64,000 bases of DNA from Phaeospirillum sp. Lineage in GTDB: Bacteria > Pseudomonadota > Alphaproteobacteria > Rhodospirillales > Magnetospirillaceae. The stretch lies in the NCBI GenBank assembly GCA_030651575.1, contig JAUSFB010000073.1, forward strand, positions 186,001-250,000, given 5' to 3'. Both the position numbers and the translations under genes were made by a program. Shown here piece by piece: positions 25,282-34,287 of the stretch. Position 1 is the first letter of the stretch, and the number at the start of each line of letters is the position of its first letter. The notes beneath the pieces were generated by a model. That model was not told the origin of the DNA. It did not search any database and saw only the letters and a program-made list of their open reading frames with translations.

Positions 25282-25439
25282 CCACGACAATCCCGTGTCC
25301 GATCTGCGGCAAACCGGCGGAAGACCCCAAATACAAGCCGTTCTGCTGCGGCCGTTGCGCCGATGTCGATCTGCATCGCTGGCTGGGCGGCGTCTATCGG
25401 ATCGAGACCAATGAACCGGGCGAAGAGACCGAGCAATAG
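25278..25439 (+). CDS. yacG: YacG-type zinc protein, DNA gyrase inhibitor
   Basis: A 53-residue protein starting MTTTIPCPICGK, with the four zinc-binding cysteines of YacG in CPIC and CCGRC and the following DVDLHRWLGGVYRI segment. In E. coli YacG binds GyrB and inhibits gyrase. In alphaproteobacteria it commonly follows an RNase E/G gene, as here. The ribosome site GAGGGAC comes from the repeat just upstream. The tail EEPGEETEQ-like acidic end is also usual. Confidence 0.92.
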   Translation: MTTTIPCPICGKPAEDPKYKPFCCGRCADVDLHRWLGGVYRIETNEPGEETEQ

Positions 25440-25519
25440 AGAACCCCAGCAGGCTTGCCCCGGAGGCTGGCTTCCGCCACTATGCCGACATCGTCACGGT
25501 CCAAAGGTTCATTCAGCAG

Positions 25520-26290
25520 ATGATCGCCAAGACTCTCGCCGCCGCCGTCCTCGCGTCCGGAATCGCGCTTACCGCTATTCCCGCCGCCGCCCAGGAAAAC
25601 ATGCCGCTGTCGCCCAAGCAGGTCGATGCTGTCAAGAAGGTCGTCCGCGACTACCTCATGGAGCACCCCGAAGTGCTGGGAGAGGCCCTGGAATCACTGC
25701 GCGAAAAAATGCGGGTCCAGGCCGAGGCCGACGCCCACCGCATGCTGGAAGCCCGCAAGGACGAAATCCTCAAGAACGTCGATGACCCCGTCGGCGGCAA
25801 TCTGAAGGGCGACGTCACCGTGGTCGAATTCTTCGACTATAACTGCGGCTTCTGCAAGCAGGCCTATGACGCGCTCTGGGAAGCGGTCAAGGCCGACGGC
25901 AAGACCCGGATCGTGATGAAGGAACTGCCGATCCTCGGGCCGGAATCGGTGATCGCGTCGCGCGTCGCCCTGGTCGCCAAGGCCCAGAGCCAGGCCAAAT
26001 ACGACGAAGTCCACCGCGCCTTCATGAAGTTCCGCGGCCGCCTCGACGAAAAGACCATCTTCCGTCTGGCCGGCGAGGCCGGACTCAATGTCGAGCAGTT
26101 GAAGAAGGACATCACCGGCCCCGATATCGACCGCCAGCTGAAGAAGACCTCAGAGCTGGCCCGCTCGCTGGAAATCGGCGGCACCCCGACCTTCATCATC
26201 GGCGACCGGATCATCTCCAGCGCCCTCGACCAGGGCACCTTGAAGCAGCTGATCGACGTGGCCCGCAAGGGAACTCCCAACAAGGGCTGA
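25520..26290 (+). CDS. DsbA-family thiol:disulfide oxidoreductase
   Basis: A 256-residue exported protein. The signal peptide ends near AAAQE. A helical N-terminal region (about 30-90) with an LSPKQVDAVKKVVRDYLMEHPEVL pattern precedes a thioredoxin-fold domain with the Cys109-Gly-Phe-Cys112 active site (YNCGFCKQAY) and the cis-proline loop GGTPTFI. This two-part architecture is that of Com1/BdbD or ScsC-like DsbA proteins. The N-terminal helices may drive oligomerisation and thus isomerase activity. It acts in the periplasm on disulfides, for example those of c-type cytochromes. The upstream ribosome site is weak. Confidence 0.88.
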   Translation: MIAKTLAAAVLASGIALTAIPAAAQENMPLSPKQVDAVKKVVRDYLMEHPEVLGEALESLREKMRVQAEADAHRMLEARKDEILKNVDDPVGGNLKGDVTVVEFFDYNCGFCKQAYDALWEAVKADGKTRIVMKELPILGPESVIASRVALVAKAQSQAKYDEVHRAFMKFRGRLDEKTIFRLAGEAGLNVEQLKKDITGPDIDRQLKKTSELARSLEIGGTPTFIIGDRIISSALDQGTLKQLIDVARKGTPNKG

Positions 26291-26311
26291 TCCTCGCCGC
26301 ACCGGATATTG

Positions 26312-26346
26312 AAAAGCCCCCCGGCGACCCGCCGGGGGGCTTTTTT
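26312..26346. terminator. Bidirectional terminator
   Basis: GCCCCCCGGCG (26316-26326) and CGCCGGGGGGC (26330-26340) form an 11-bp stem flanked by AAAA and TTTTTT. It ends both the DsbA-like gene and the convergent aminotransferase gene. Confidence 0.92.
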
Positions 26347-26362
26347 CATGGGAATCCGCTTC

Positions 26363-27517
26363 CTACCGCTTCCACGCCTTCAGGCGTCGGGCCGCCTCGG
26401 CCATATCGGCCGCCGAACCGGCGTAGGAAAACCGCAGGGTCCGCGCCCCCTCATAGGGATCGAAATCCACCCCCGGCGTCGCCGCCACCCCGGTCTCGGC
26501 CAGCATGCGGCGGCAAAAGGCGCGGCTGTCATCGGTCAGCCCGGAGATGTCGGCATAGAGGTAAAAGGCCCCATCCGACGGCGCCAGCCGGCCGAACCCC
26601 GCCGCCGGCAACTCGGCCAGCAGAATATCGCGATTCTCCCGATAGCCGGCGACCCGCGCATCCAGTTCGTCGGTGCAGTCGAACACCGCCTCCGCCGCCC
26701 GCTGCGACAGGGTCGGCGGCGAAATGAACAGATTTTGTTGCAGGCACTCCACCGCCCGGATCAGGTCGTCGGGCGCCACCATCCAGCCCAGCCGCCAGCC
26801 GGTCATGGCGTAGTATTTCGAAAAGCTGTTGATGATCACGGCATGGGAGGCGGCCGCCATGCCGGCGGCGGTGGCCGCCGGACGGCCGAAGGTGATCCCG
26901 TGGTAAATTTCGTCGGAGATCAGGCGGATGCCGCGAAGCTCGCACCAAGTAGCCAACTCGGCCACCTCGATGGATGACAACATGCTGCCGGTGGGATTGG
27001 ACGGGCTGGCCACCACCACCCCATCCAGGCGGCCTTCGACCCTGGACAGGCTGTCGGCCGAAAGCTGCCAGCGGGTGGCCGGACCAACCGGGACATTGAC
27101 GCATTCAATGCCCAGCGCCTTCAGGATGTTGCGATAGGCAGGATAGCCGGGCGCCGCCACCGCCACCCGGTCGCCAGGAGCGAAGGCGGCCAGGAAGGAC
27201 AGCAGGAATCCGGCAGACGAGCCGGTGGTGACGCAGATATTCTCCACCGGAACCGAAACGCCATAGGTCTTGGCGTAGTGATGGCCAATACGCTCGCGCA
27301 AAGAGTCGGTACCCAGCGCCAGGGTATAGCCCAGGGGCTCGTCCGCCAGGGCCTTGGCCGCAGCCCGACGCACCTTCTCCGGCGCCTGCCCCGAAGGCTG
27401 GCCGACCTCCAGATGAATGACGTCGCCGCCTTCGGCCTGACGCCGGGCGGCGTCACGCATGACATCCATCACGATGAAAGGGGCGATGGCGCCCCGCTCG
27501 GCGACCTTGAAGGCCAT
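26363..27517 (-). CDS. Class I/II PLP-dependent aminotransferase
   Basis: A 384-residue fold-type I aminotransferase of the aspartate aminotransferase superfamily. SPSNPTGSML, the Asp-Tyr pair in LISDEIYHGI, the PLP-binding Lys in NSFSKYYAMTGWRLGW, and the substrate Arg in TLRFSYAGS are all present. The substrate is not determined; similar proteins are often listed as aspartate, alanine or valine aminotransferases. The start at 27517 overlaps the last base of the upstream stop (TGATG), so it is coupled to the degenerate gamma-glutamyltransferase gene. The longer frame from 27577 lies inside that gene. Confidence 0.88.
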   Translation of the reverse strand: MAFKVAERGAIAPFIVMDVMRDAARRQAEGGDVIHLEVGQPSGQAPEKVRRAAAKALADEPLGYTLALGTDSLRERIGHHYAKTYGVSVPVENICVTTGSSAGFLLSFLAAFAPGDRVAVAAPGYPAYRNILKALGIECVNVPVGPATRWQLSADSLSRVEGRLDGVVVASPSNPTGSMLSSIEVAELATWCELRGIRLISDEIYHGITFGRPAATAAGMAAASHAVIINSFSKYYAMTGWRLGWMVAPDDLIRAVECLQQNLFISPPTLSQRAAEAVFDCTDELDARVAGYRENRDILLAELPAAGFGRLAPSDGAFYLYADISGLTDDSRAFCRRMLAETGVAATPGVDFDPYEGARTLRFSYAGSAADMAEAARRLKAWKR

Positions 27518-29151
27518 CAGGGCTTGCCCACCTTGGTCGCCAGCCCGAAGCCGCGCGGATCGGTAGAGGTATCGCACCTGTCAGGATTCCTGTAGCCGGC
27601 AAGGCAATGCAAGGCCTCGACCCGGCTTGGCATGGCGACCGGACTGGCCTGATGTCCACGCTGCTGCAATCCCGCCGGATCAAGGGCGTAGGCACCACTT
27701 TCCACGAACACCGCATCCGGAGCGCCGGGATGCACCAGACGTGGCGTCGCCAGTGCCTCGTCGAGCGACTTCCCATCGAGGGTGGCGGCCAGGAAGCTGG
27801 CGACCAGCGCGCCGGGCGCGGTGCCTCCGCCAGATGCGGCGCCCGCGAAGTGAACCTCGTTCGTATTGTGATTGACGGTCATCATGGTGGTGATGGCCGG
27901 CGGGCCGTTGGGACCGGGAACGCCGGCCAGGACGATGCCGGCGCCGGGGATCATCCGGCCGCCGCCGAACAGGCCATAGGTGGTGACGCCGCAGGCGACG
28001 GTCGAACCCTGGGCATCCATGGCGACGAAGCCGGTGGCCAGCGGATAATCGGTGGGCGGGGCCGACACGCCGGTCACTGGAACGTGGCGTTCCGGGTTAT
28101 AGCCGGCCAGCAGGTCGGTCAGGCGCTTTTCCGCCACCAGCCCGGCGGGGTCGTCATTGGTCCAGCCGCTGGGGCGCATCCAGCGGGCGCGGTCGGCGTA
28201 GACCCGGGCCGAAACCTCCGCCAGCAGGTGCGGACGCTCGGCGGCCGGAGCATTGCCCCAACGCTCCCACAGGGTCCCGACCATCTGGGCGGCGACGGTG
28301 CTGCCAACCGAGGGCGGCGGGGCGAAATGGGCGGTCTCGTCGCCAACCTTCAACGTCAGGGTATCGCGCCATGTGGGGCGAATGTCGCGAAGATCCTCCA
28401 GGGTCAGGGTTCCCCCTGCCGCCTGGACTCCCTTGACCAGTTCGCGAGCCACGAGTCCGGAATAAAAATCACCGGTATTGCGCCGCAAATTGGCGATCAC
28501 CGCCGCCAACTGGGGCTGGATCATGGTGTCGCCCTCGCGCAGTACGCTGCCGTCGGGGCGAAAGAACACCGCGCGCGCCGGGTGATCGCGGCCCAGCACC
28601 GGCACGGCGCGGGCCAGATCGCTGGCCAAGGCGCGCGAGACGGTAGTCCCGGTCCGGGCCAACCGCTCGGGCTCGGCCAACAGGCTTTCATAGCGCAGCT
28701 TGCCGTATTTGGCGTGCAGGGCGAAGAAGCCGCGCGGATTGGCCGGCACCGCCGAAGGCGCCGCCCCGCCCATGGTCGAAGCGATGGCGGGAAACTCCAT
28801 GACTTCCGTCTTTTTTCTGCCACTATCGTGTACTATGCACGAACCGCCACCGCCCAGGCTGGCGGCGGACGGGTAGGTAACGGCCAGGGTGAAGTACATG
28901 GCGGCGGCAGCGTCGGCGGCGGTCCCGCCGGCGGACAGGACATCGCGACCGACCAGCGCGGCGCGCGGTTCATCAGCGGCGACCATGCCGGCGAAACCCT
29001 GGACATGGCCAATGGTGCCGACCGGGCGCTTTTCCAGCGAATCGCAGGCGCCGACGGCCAGAATCGCCACCGCCGCCGCGAGCCACCGGCCGCGACCCTG
29101 GTGTCCGGCTAACATACTGACCGACGGGGACTGATCCTTGCTCACGCGCAT
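27517..29151 (-). CDS. Gamma-glutamyltransferase-like lipoprotein lacking the usual nucleophile
   Basis: About 544 residues. The N-terminus has a lipobox (LAVGAC, Cys36), so it is likely membrane-attached in the periplasm. The GGTAADAAAAMYFTLAVTYPSAASLGGGGSCIVHD region matches the large subunit of gamma-glutamyltransferases. At the autoprocessing site the family has TTH(F/Y)SVVD. Here the segment reads ATGFVAMD at 372-379, so Ala replaces the nucleophilic Thr and Gly replaces the His. It may be an inactive relative with a binding role, or use Thr373 shifted by one. The start at 29151 has AGAAGGA close upstream. It overlaps the divergent protease start by 14 bases. Confidence 0.75.
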   Translation of the reverse strand: MRVSKDQSPSVSMLAGHQGRGRWLAAAVAILAVGACDSLEKRPVGTIGHVQGFAGMVAADEPRAALVGRDVLSAGGTAADAAAAMYFTLAVTYPSAASLGGGGSCIVHDSGRKKTEVMEFPAIASTMGGAAPSAVPANPRGFFALHAKYGKLRYESLLAEPERLARTGTTVSRALASDLARAVPVLGRDHPARAVFFRPDGSVLREGDTMIQPQLAAVIANLRRNTGDFYSGLVARELVKGVQAAGGTLTLEDLRDIRPTWRDTLTLKVGDETAHFAPPPSVGSTVAAQMVGTLWERWGNAPAAERPHLLAEVSARVYADRARWMRPSGWTNDDPAGLVAEKRLTDLLAGYNPERHVPVTGVSAPPTDYPLATGFVAMDAQGSTVACGVTTYGLFGGGRMIPGAGIVLAGVPGPNGPPAITTMMTVNHNTNEVHFAGAASGGGTAPGALVASFLAATLDGKSLDEALATPRLVHPGAPDAVFVESGAYALDPAGLQQRGHQASPVAMPSRVEALHCLAGYRNPDRCDTSTDPRGFGLATKVGKP

Positions 29152-30508
29152 ATTCCTTCTGGTGACGTTCTTGTTCGCCCTGTTCACCCCCCAGGCTCCG
29201 GCCCAGGCCCAGCAGAGGCGGCAGTTCATCCGCGACGCGGAGGTGGAAAATACCATCCGTATCTTCGGCACGCCAATCTTTCAGGCGGCCGGCCTCGATC
29301 CGGCCGCGATTCGCATCGTCTTGATCAATGATCCGTCCCTGAACGCCTTTGTCGCCGGTGGCCAGAACATCTTTTTCCACACTGGCCTGATCATCCGCTC
29401 GGAACAGCCGGGCCAGCTGATCGGGGTCATGGCCCACGAAACCGGCCATATCGCCGGCGGCCACCTGATCCGCAATGCCGACGCCATGAGCAGCGCCTCG
29501 ACCGAAGCCATCCTGGCCATGCTGCTGGGTGCGGCGGCCGGAGCGGTCAGCGGCCGCGGCGAAGCAGCCGGCGCCATTATGATGGGCGGCCAGGAGGCGG
29601 CCATGCGCAATCTGCTGGCCTTCTCGCGCAGCCAGGAACAGCAGGCCGATCAGATGGCCATGCGCTTTCTGGACGACACCCAGGAATCGGCCAAGGGGAT
29701 GCTGGAGTTCTTCGAGATTCTCGGCGATCAGGAGATCCTGGTCTCGGCGCGCCAGGACCCCTATGTGCGGACCCATCCGCTGACCCGCGACCGCGTCGCT
29801 TTCGTGCGCGAGCATGTGGGGCGCTCACGCTTCAGCAGCCAGCCCTGGTCGGCGGAATGGGTCGAAATGCACCGCAGGATCAAGGCCAAGCTGTTCGCCT
29901 TCATCGAGCCGCCAGTCAAGACCATGCAACGCTACAAGGAAACCGACGTCAGCCTCGAAGCGCGCTATGCCCGCGCCATCGCCCTGTACCGCAAACCCGA
30001 TGTGGAAGGCGCCCTGACCCTGATCAACGGCCTGATCAAGGATCGCCCCAAGGACCCCTATTTCTGGGAATTGAAGGGCCAGATGCTGTTCGAGAACGCA
30101 CGCGGCGCCGAGGCGATCGAGCCCTATAAACAGGCGGTGGCCTTGCTGCCCAACAGCGCCCTGCTGCGCCTGGGGCTGGGCCAGGCCGAGATCGAGACCG
30201 AGGACCCCGTCATGCTGTCCGATGCGGCAACCAACCTGTCCATCGCCGTCCGCCTCGAACCGGAAGACCGCTTTGCATGGCAACAGCTGGCCATCGCCTT
30301 CGGCCGCAACGACAACGAAGGCATGGCCTCCTACGCCATGGCCGAATACCTCCTGCTGGCCGGAAAACTCCCCGAGGCCAACTTCCACGCCAACAAGGCC
30401 GAGCAATTGCTGGGAAAGCAAGGCGCGATCTGGCTGCGCCTCCAAGACATCAAGGAACAGGCCTCGCAGGTCAAAGCCGCCAAGGAAAGAGAGCGCAAAT
30501 GGTGGTGA
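29138..30508 (+). CDS. Periplasmic M48 metalloprotease with TPR repeats (BepA-like)
   Basis: A 456-residue exported protease. A signal peptide ends near AQAQ. The M48 domain has the zinc motif HETGH at 100-104 and the third ligand Glu in RSQEQQADQMA. The C-terminal half is a set of tetratricopeptide repeats (RYARAIALYRKPDVEGAL, PKDPYFWELKGQML, and so on). This is the domain order of BepA/YfgC, which degrades or chaperones misassembled outer membrane proteins such as LptD. The start is TTG at 29138. It is divergent from, and overlaps slightly with, the gamma-glutamyltransferase-like gene. Confidence 0.9.
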   Translation: MLTRIFLLVTFLFALFTPQAPAQAQQRRQFIRDAEVENTIRIFGTPIFQAAGLDPAAIRIVLINDPSLNAFVAGGQNIFFHTGLIIRSEQPGQLIGVMAHETGHIAGGHLIRNADAMSSASTEAILAMLLGAAAGAVSGRGEAAGAIMMGGQEAAMRNLLAFSRSQEQQADQMAMRFLDDTQESAKGMLEFFEILGDQEILVSARQDPYVRTHPLTRDRVAFVREHVGRSRFSSQPWSAEWVEMHRRIKAKLFAFIEPPVKTMQRYKETDVSLEARYARAIALYRKPDVEGALTLINGLIKDRPKDPYFWELKGQMLFENARGAEAIEPYKQAVALLPNSALLRLGLGQAEIETEDPVMLSDAATNLSIAVRLEPEDRFAWQQLAIAFGRNDNEGMASYAMAEYLLLAGKLPEANFHANKAEQLLGKQGAIWLRLQDIKEQASQVKAAKERERKWW

Positions 30509-30544
30509 ATGGCCACGCCATCCATAATTCTTGTCCAGAGGGGC

Positions 30545-30574
30545 TTGACCACTGCCCCGTTATTCATCTATAAG
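30545..30574 (+). promoter_or_regulatory. tRNA-Phe promoter
   Basis: TTGACC (30545-30550) and TATAAG (30569-30574) are spaced by 18 bases, ending 27 bases before the tRNA. Confidence 0.65.
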
Positions 30575-30601
30575 CGCCTCCTCTCGACCAAGAATGCCTG
30601 T

Positions 30602-30677
30602 GCCCAGGTAGCTCAGTTGGTAGAGCATGCGACTGAAAATCGCAGTGTCGCTGGTTCGATTCCGGCCCTGGGCACCA
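30602..30677 (+). tRNA. tRNA-Phe (GAA)
   Basis: A 76-base cloverleaf with acceptor stem GCCCAGG/CCTGGGC, anticodon loop CTGAAAA (anticodon GAA), TTCGATT T-loop and encoded CCA. Confidence 0.97.
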
Positions 30678-30682
30678 CTCTA

Positions 30683-30714
30683 AACCCCTGGAACCTAACG
30701 GTTCTGGGGGTTTT
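30683..30714 (+). terminator. tRNA-Phe terminator
   Basis: AACCCC...GGAACC pairs with GGTTC...GGGGTT around a TAAC loop, then TTTT, six bases past the CCA end. Confidence 0.75.
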
Positions 30715-30821
30715 CCATTTTCGGGGTCGGGATTCGTCAGTTTGGCTTATGATTGAAATCTAGCGTTAAGGGGCGTAGACATAACGTGGCACAAGAACGT
30801 GCTCCTCGAAGGAGATAGAAT

Positions 30822-31028
30822 ATGTCCATCGACCAGACCGCATCCCGCGGCATTCCTCCCGCACCTCCGGCTCCAATCCAGCAGGCCCCCAAGGTCAGCG
30901 CCCGTGAGCGTGACAGCGATAACAGCGCGGCCGAGAGCAAGGCAGCCAAGCCGGCTGAATCGTCCAGCCCGGCCCTGCCCTTGCCCACTGATCCGAACAA
31001 AGGCCGCCACGTCAATATTTCCGCATGA
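30822..31028 (+). CDS. Small hydrophilic Pro/Ala/Ser-rich protein
   Basis: A 68-residue low-complexity protein (PPAPPAPIQQAP, ESKAAKPAESSSPALPLP) ending in NKGRHVNISA. It has no signal peptide, membrane segment or cysteine and is likely disordered. A strong ribosome site (GAAGGAGA, six bases before the ATG) supports translation. It precedes the FlaG-like gene by 47 bases in the same direction and shares its Pro-rich style, so both may belong to one flagellar or secretion-related unit. The family is not recognised. Confidence 0.6.
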   Translation: MSIDQTASRGIPPAPPAPIQQAPKVSARERDSDNSAAESKAAKPAESSSPALPLPTDPNKGRHVNISA

Positions 31029-31075
31029 GGCGGGGCGTCTTTGTTCAGAATCCGCCAATGGCGGGGAGGTGAACC

Positions 31076-31396
31076 ATGACTTCAGTTTCCTCATTGGCAG
31101 CGGGGCCTCCTGCTCTTGTCAATGTTGGTCCAAAGACAAAAGCGGGGCCTCAGCCTCAGCAAGAACAGAAACCAGCCGATACGTTGAAAGCCGACGACGG
31201 CGGACCCGCGTTTTCGAGTCCGTTGACGACGGTCGACCCCAGTTCCGGGATTGCAATCCAGGTCTTTCGGGATTCAGCGACGGGACAGCAGACCAACCAA
31301 TATCCGTCCAAGCAGGTTGTCGAGCAGTACGCCCGGGGGAGCAAGGTTGGCTCCAACGTGGCCCCCGCCAACAACTCCAATGATCAGAACGGATAA
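31076..31396 (+). CDS. FlaG-like small protein
   Basis: A 106-residue protein with a disordered Pro/Gln-rich N-terminal half and a short structured part, IAIQVFRDSATGQQTNQYPSKQVVEQY. That part resembles the FlaG pattern (a beta strand, D-x-x-TG turn, QxP and helix). FlaG proteins affect flagellar filament length, often beside fliD. GGGGAGGTG upstream is a strong ribosome site. No other flagellar gene is near, so this is a loose match. Confidence 0.55.
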   Translation: MTSVSSLAAGPPALVNVGPKTKAGPQPQQEQKPADTLKADDGGPAFSSPLTTVDPSSGIAIQVFRDSATGQQTNQYPSKQVVEQYARGSKVGSNVAPANNSNDQNG

Positions 31397-31415
31397 GTTT
31401 TCTGCTCTTCGGTGG

Positions 31416-31441
31416 ATGGCGGGCGTCTTGGCGCCCGCCAT
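31416..31441 (+). terminator. Terminator after the FlaG-like gene
   Basis: ATGGCGGGCG (31416-31425) pairs perfectly with CGCCCGCCAT (31432-31441), starting 20 bases past the stop. Confidence 0.6.
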
Positions 31442-31506
31442 TTCCATCCACGGCAAGAACCCGCCGAGAAACGAGGTCCGTTGAAGAATCCCGACGGCCT
31501 GGCCTG

Positions 31507-31914
31507 CTAATCCCGCCGGACGCGAATAACGACGTCGACGCCGAGGATGGACATTCCCGGCGGCGGGGCCGGCAAGCCGACCACCGTCGGCTGCTCACCA
31601 GGAATATCTTCGATCCGGCCGGAAACCTCGTCGAAAAAGTGATGGTGCTCGACGGTATTGGTGCAAAACCAAGTCCGATCGCCCACCCCGACCCGACGCA
31701 GCAAGCCGGCATCGGCAAAGTGATTGAGCGTATTGTAGACGGTGGCCAACGACATCTTGAGGTCGGCATCGGCCAATTCGCGATGAAAGGATTCCGGCGT
31801 CAGGTGGCGGCGCCCACCCTGGCGAATGGCCCGGATCACGCCCAGGCGCTGTCCCGTGGGCCGAATTCCAGCCTCGCGCAGACGCTCCCCATCTCCCGGC
31901 TCAGAGGCAACCAT
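31507..31914 (-). CDS. Second Fur-family regulator (Irr-like)
   Basis: A 135-residue Fur-superfamily protein related to the regulator at 3240-3659. It has GIRPTGQRLGVIRAI and KMSLATVYNTLNHFADAGLL in the DNA-binding domain, and the His cluster NTVEHHHFFDE. The N-terminus is shorter and the C-terminal half is less like typical Irr, ending VDVVIRVRRD as the first copy ends VEVIVRVDG. No CxxC zinc pair is present. It is probably an Irr paralogue with a separate set of targets. It stands alone between a terminator and a chemoreceptor. Confidence 0.82.
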   Translation of the reverse strand: MVASEPGDGERLREAGIRPTGQRLGVIRAIRQGGRRHLTPESFHRELADADLKMSLATVYNTLNHFADAGLLRRVGVGDRTWFCTNTVEHHHFFDEVSGRIEDIPGEQPTVVGLPAPPPGMSILGVDVVIRVRRD

Positions 31915-32032
31915 GGCAGTCAGGCCTTATAACTGGAATTAGTCTGGCCGGAACCTTCCCAAATACCCACGCCAATATCAAGACCCGAGACCACCGATGA
32001 CCGTTGGTCATACCCCCATCGGGCCGAGCGGA

Positions 32033-34087
32033 TCAGGCCGAGCGGATATCGCTCAGGAACGTGTCGATGGTGGTATGCAGCCGTCCGGCCTCCTCTCCCA
32101 TCCGGCGCGACGCCCCCAGCACCTCATCGGCAGCGGTTCCGGTACGGGTGGCGGCGCTTTGAACTCCGCCGACATTGGCGGAAACCTCGGCGGTTCCCGA
32201 TGCCGCCAGTTCGACGCTGCGAGCGATTTCATGGGTTGCCGCGGACTGCTCCTCCACCGCCGAGGCAATGCCGGTGGCGATCTGGCCAACCTCGCGGATG
32301 ATGTTGACGATCCCGGCGATGGCGCCGACCACCTTTTCGGTCTGCTGCTGAACCGCGACGATGCTGCTGGTGATCTCGTCGGTGGCCCGCGCGGTCTGGT
32401 TGGCCAGATTTTTGACCTCGCCCGCCACCACGGCGAAGCCCTTGCCGGCCTCACCCGCCCGCGCCGCCTCGATAGTGGCGTTAAGCGCCAGCAGATTGGT
32501 CTGCGACGCGATATCGTTGATCAGGGTCACCACTTCGCCGATGCGGCCCACCATGTTGGACAGGCCGGTGACGGTGGTCTGGGCTTCGCCGGCCTCTTCC
32601 ACCGCCTGATGGGAGATGCCGGACGAACGGTTCACCTGACGGCCGATCTCTTGGATGGAACTGGTCAGTTCCTCGGCGGCGGCAGCCACGGTCTGGACGT
32701 TGCCCGACGCCTGATCCGTGGCGGCGGCGACCACGGTCGCCCGCTGCCTTGTGTCATCGGCGGCGGCGCTCATGGCGGCGGCGGTACCCTGCAACTGCCC
32801 GGCCGCCGAAGCGACCGCCTGCACCATGGCCGAGGCCGAGCCCTGGAACCGCGCCACCAGGGACTCGACCGTGGCGGTGCGGCGCTCGCGCTGCCTGACC
32901 TCCTCGGCCTGACGGGCGGCCAGATCGCGCCCGTTGATCATGGCATCCTTGAACACCTGGACCGAGCGGGCCATGGTTCCGATTTCATCGGCCCGGTCGA
33001 CGCCGGGGACCGCCACCTGCAAGTCATCGGTGGCAAGCCGACCCATGGTGTCGGCGAGGCCGTTGACCGATGCGGTCAATTGATGGACCACCACCCAGGC
33101 CAGGGCCAAAGCCAGGGCCAGGGCCACCACCACGGCGGCGATGGTCATCATGAGGACCGCCTTGGCATTGGCGCTGACCTCGGCCGCCAACGCCTGGACA
33201 TCGACGGCGATGCGGTCTTCCACCGTCTTCAGCAGATTGATGCGGGCGGTGGTGGCATTGAACCATGCCGGGCCGGTGACGTCGCCGATGCCACCGGTGG
33301 CGATGCTGTCCAAGCCGACCTTGCGCATGCGCTCCACCGTCCGGGTGGCGTCGCTGTCCAAGGTGGTGCGGAAGAACGCGGCCTGCTCCGACGCGGCATG
33401 CGCCAGAAACTCGGTCAACGACGCCTGCTGCTCGGCGACCAGCGCGATGAATCGGATATAGGTCTCGGGCTCGAACTTGCCTGCGGCAAAGGCTCCGGCG
33501 CCGTTGGCGCGCTCTTGCCCGGCCTTTTCCTTCCCCTCCATCAGTTTCAGATGGGCGGTGATCATACTGCCGACCCTGGCGTCACTGGACAGGACCGCGA
33601 TCCCATCGACCACGTCCAGCAGCACCCGGACCGTCTCGGTGAAACCGGCGATAGCGGCCTTGCCGTCATTCCTGAGGGCGTCAATGGCGGGACGCGAGGC
33701 GACCAGCGCCTCGACCTTGGCCCGCGCCGCCTCCACCCGAGGCGGAAAGCTTGCCCCCAGGGCGGCGAGGTCCAGCGTCTTGACCGAGTGCTCCAGCCGG
33801 TCGCGGGCGGCGTCGGTCAACTTGCGCTGGCTCCGCATCTCGTCTCCGAACCGCTCACCCTTGCTGCCGACGAACACGGCGGATGCGCCACGCTCCTTCT
33901 GCAACTCGTGCACCAGGGCGCTGACCTCGGCGGTCAACGGAGCCACCCTGGCCAGGGTCGAGGTTTCCGTCACGATCGACGCCTTACCCAAGACGATATA
34001 CCCGGCCAGCCCCAGAATCAGCATGAGGGGAAATGCGAAGGAAACGACGATCTTGGCGGAAATGCGGAGATTGGTCAGCCAGCCCAT
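32033..34087 (-). CDS. Chemoreceptor with NIT (nitrate/nitrite-sensing-type) domain
   Basis: About 684 residues. A first membrane helix (about 10-35) and a second near 310-335 bracket a periplasmic NIT domain, recognised by [26 protein letters not shown] and the long helical pattern after it. HAMP ([40 protein letters not shown]) and a signalling domain with [30 protein letters not shown] follow. NIT domains bind nitrate or nitrite in studied proteins, which fits a denitrifying lifestyle, but the ligand here is inferred. The ATG at 34087 is preferred over 34144 because it precedes the first membrane helix directly. Confidence 0.9.
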   Translation of the reverse strand: MGWLTNLRISAKIVVSFAFPLMLILGLAGYIVLGKASIVTETSTLARVAPLTAEVSALVHELQKERGASAVFVGSKGERFGDEMRSQRKLTDAARDRLEHSVKTLDLAALGASFPPRVEAARAKVEALVASRPAIDALRNDGKAAIAGFTETVRVLLDVVDGIAVLSSDARVGSMITAHLKLMEGKEKAGQERANGAGAFAAGKFEPETYIRFIALVAEQQASLTEFLAHAASEQAAFFRTTLDSDATRTVERMRKVGLDSIATGGIGDVTGPAWFNATTARINLLKTVEDRIAVDVQALAAEVSANAKAVLMMTIAAVVVALALALALAWVVVHQLTASVNGLADTMGRLATDDLQVAVPGVDRADEIGTMARSVQVFKDAMINGRDLAARQAEEVRQRERRTATVESLVARFQGSASAMVQAVASAAGQLQGTAAAMSAAADDTRQRATVVAAATDQASGNVQTVAAAAEELTSSIQEIGRQVNRSSGISHQAVEEAGEAQTTVTGLSNMVGRIGEVVTLINDIASQTNLLALNATIEAARAGEAGKGFAVVAGEVKNLANQTARATDEITSSIVAVQQQTEKVVGAIAGIVNIIREVGQIATGIASAVEEQSAATHEIARSVELAASGTAEVSANVGGVQSAATRTGTAADEVLGASRRMGEEAGRLHTTIDTFLSDIRSA

Positions 34088-34235
34088 GAAACGAACCCCA
34101 TCATCAGGATTAGACAGCCATACGAAATGACTATGCCCACTCAACCTGAAAGGTTTGTCTCCGCAAACAATATTTCAATGCAGGTCGCCAGAATTGTTCT
34201 TCTCCGACCACCGAAACAGGCTAAACGGCAACAGG

Positions 34236-34257
34236 CGCCACCCTATTGGGTGTGGCG
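34236..34257 (-). terminator. Hairpin after mlaA
   Basis: CGCCACCC and GGGTGTGGCG form a stem with a small bulge and a TATT loop, 31 bases past the mlaA stop. No T run is seen. Confidence 0.4.
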
Positions 34258-34287
34258 TCTGACGCAAGCCGTTATCATTGGAAGATA

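Noticed and set aside
30793-30810. Possible sigma-54 promoter (TGGCAC...TGCT) before the small ORF at 30822
   Set aside because: The GG to GC spacing is one base too long for sigma-54, and the same bases form a GCAC/GTGC palindrome that explains the similarity.
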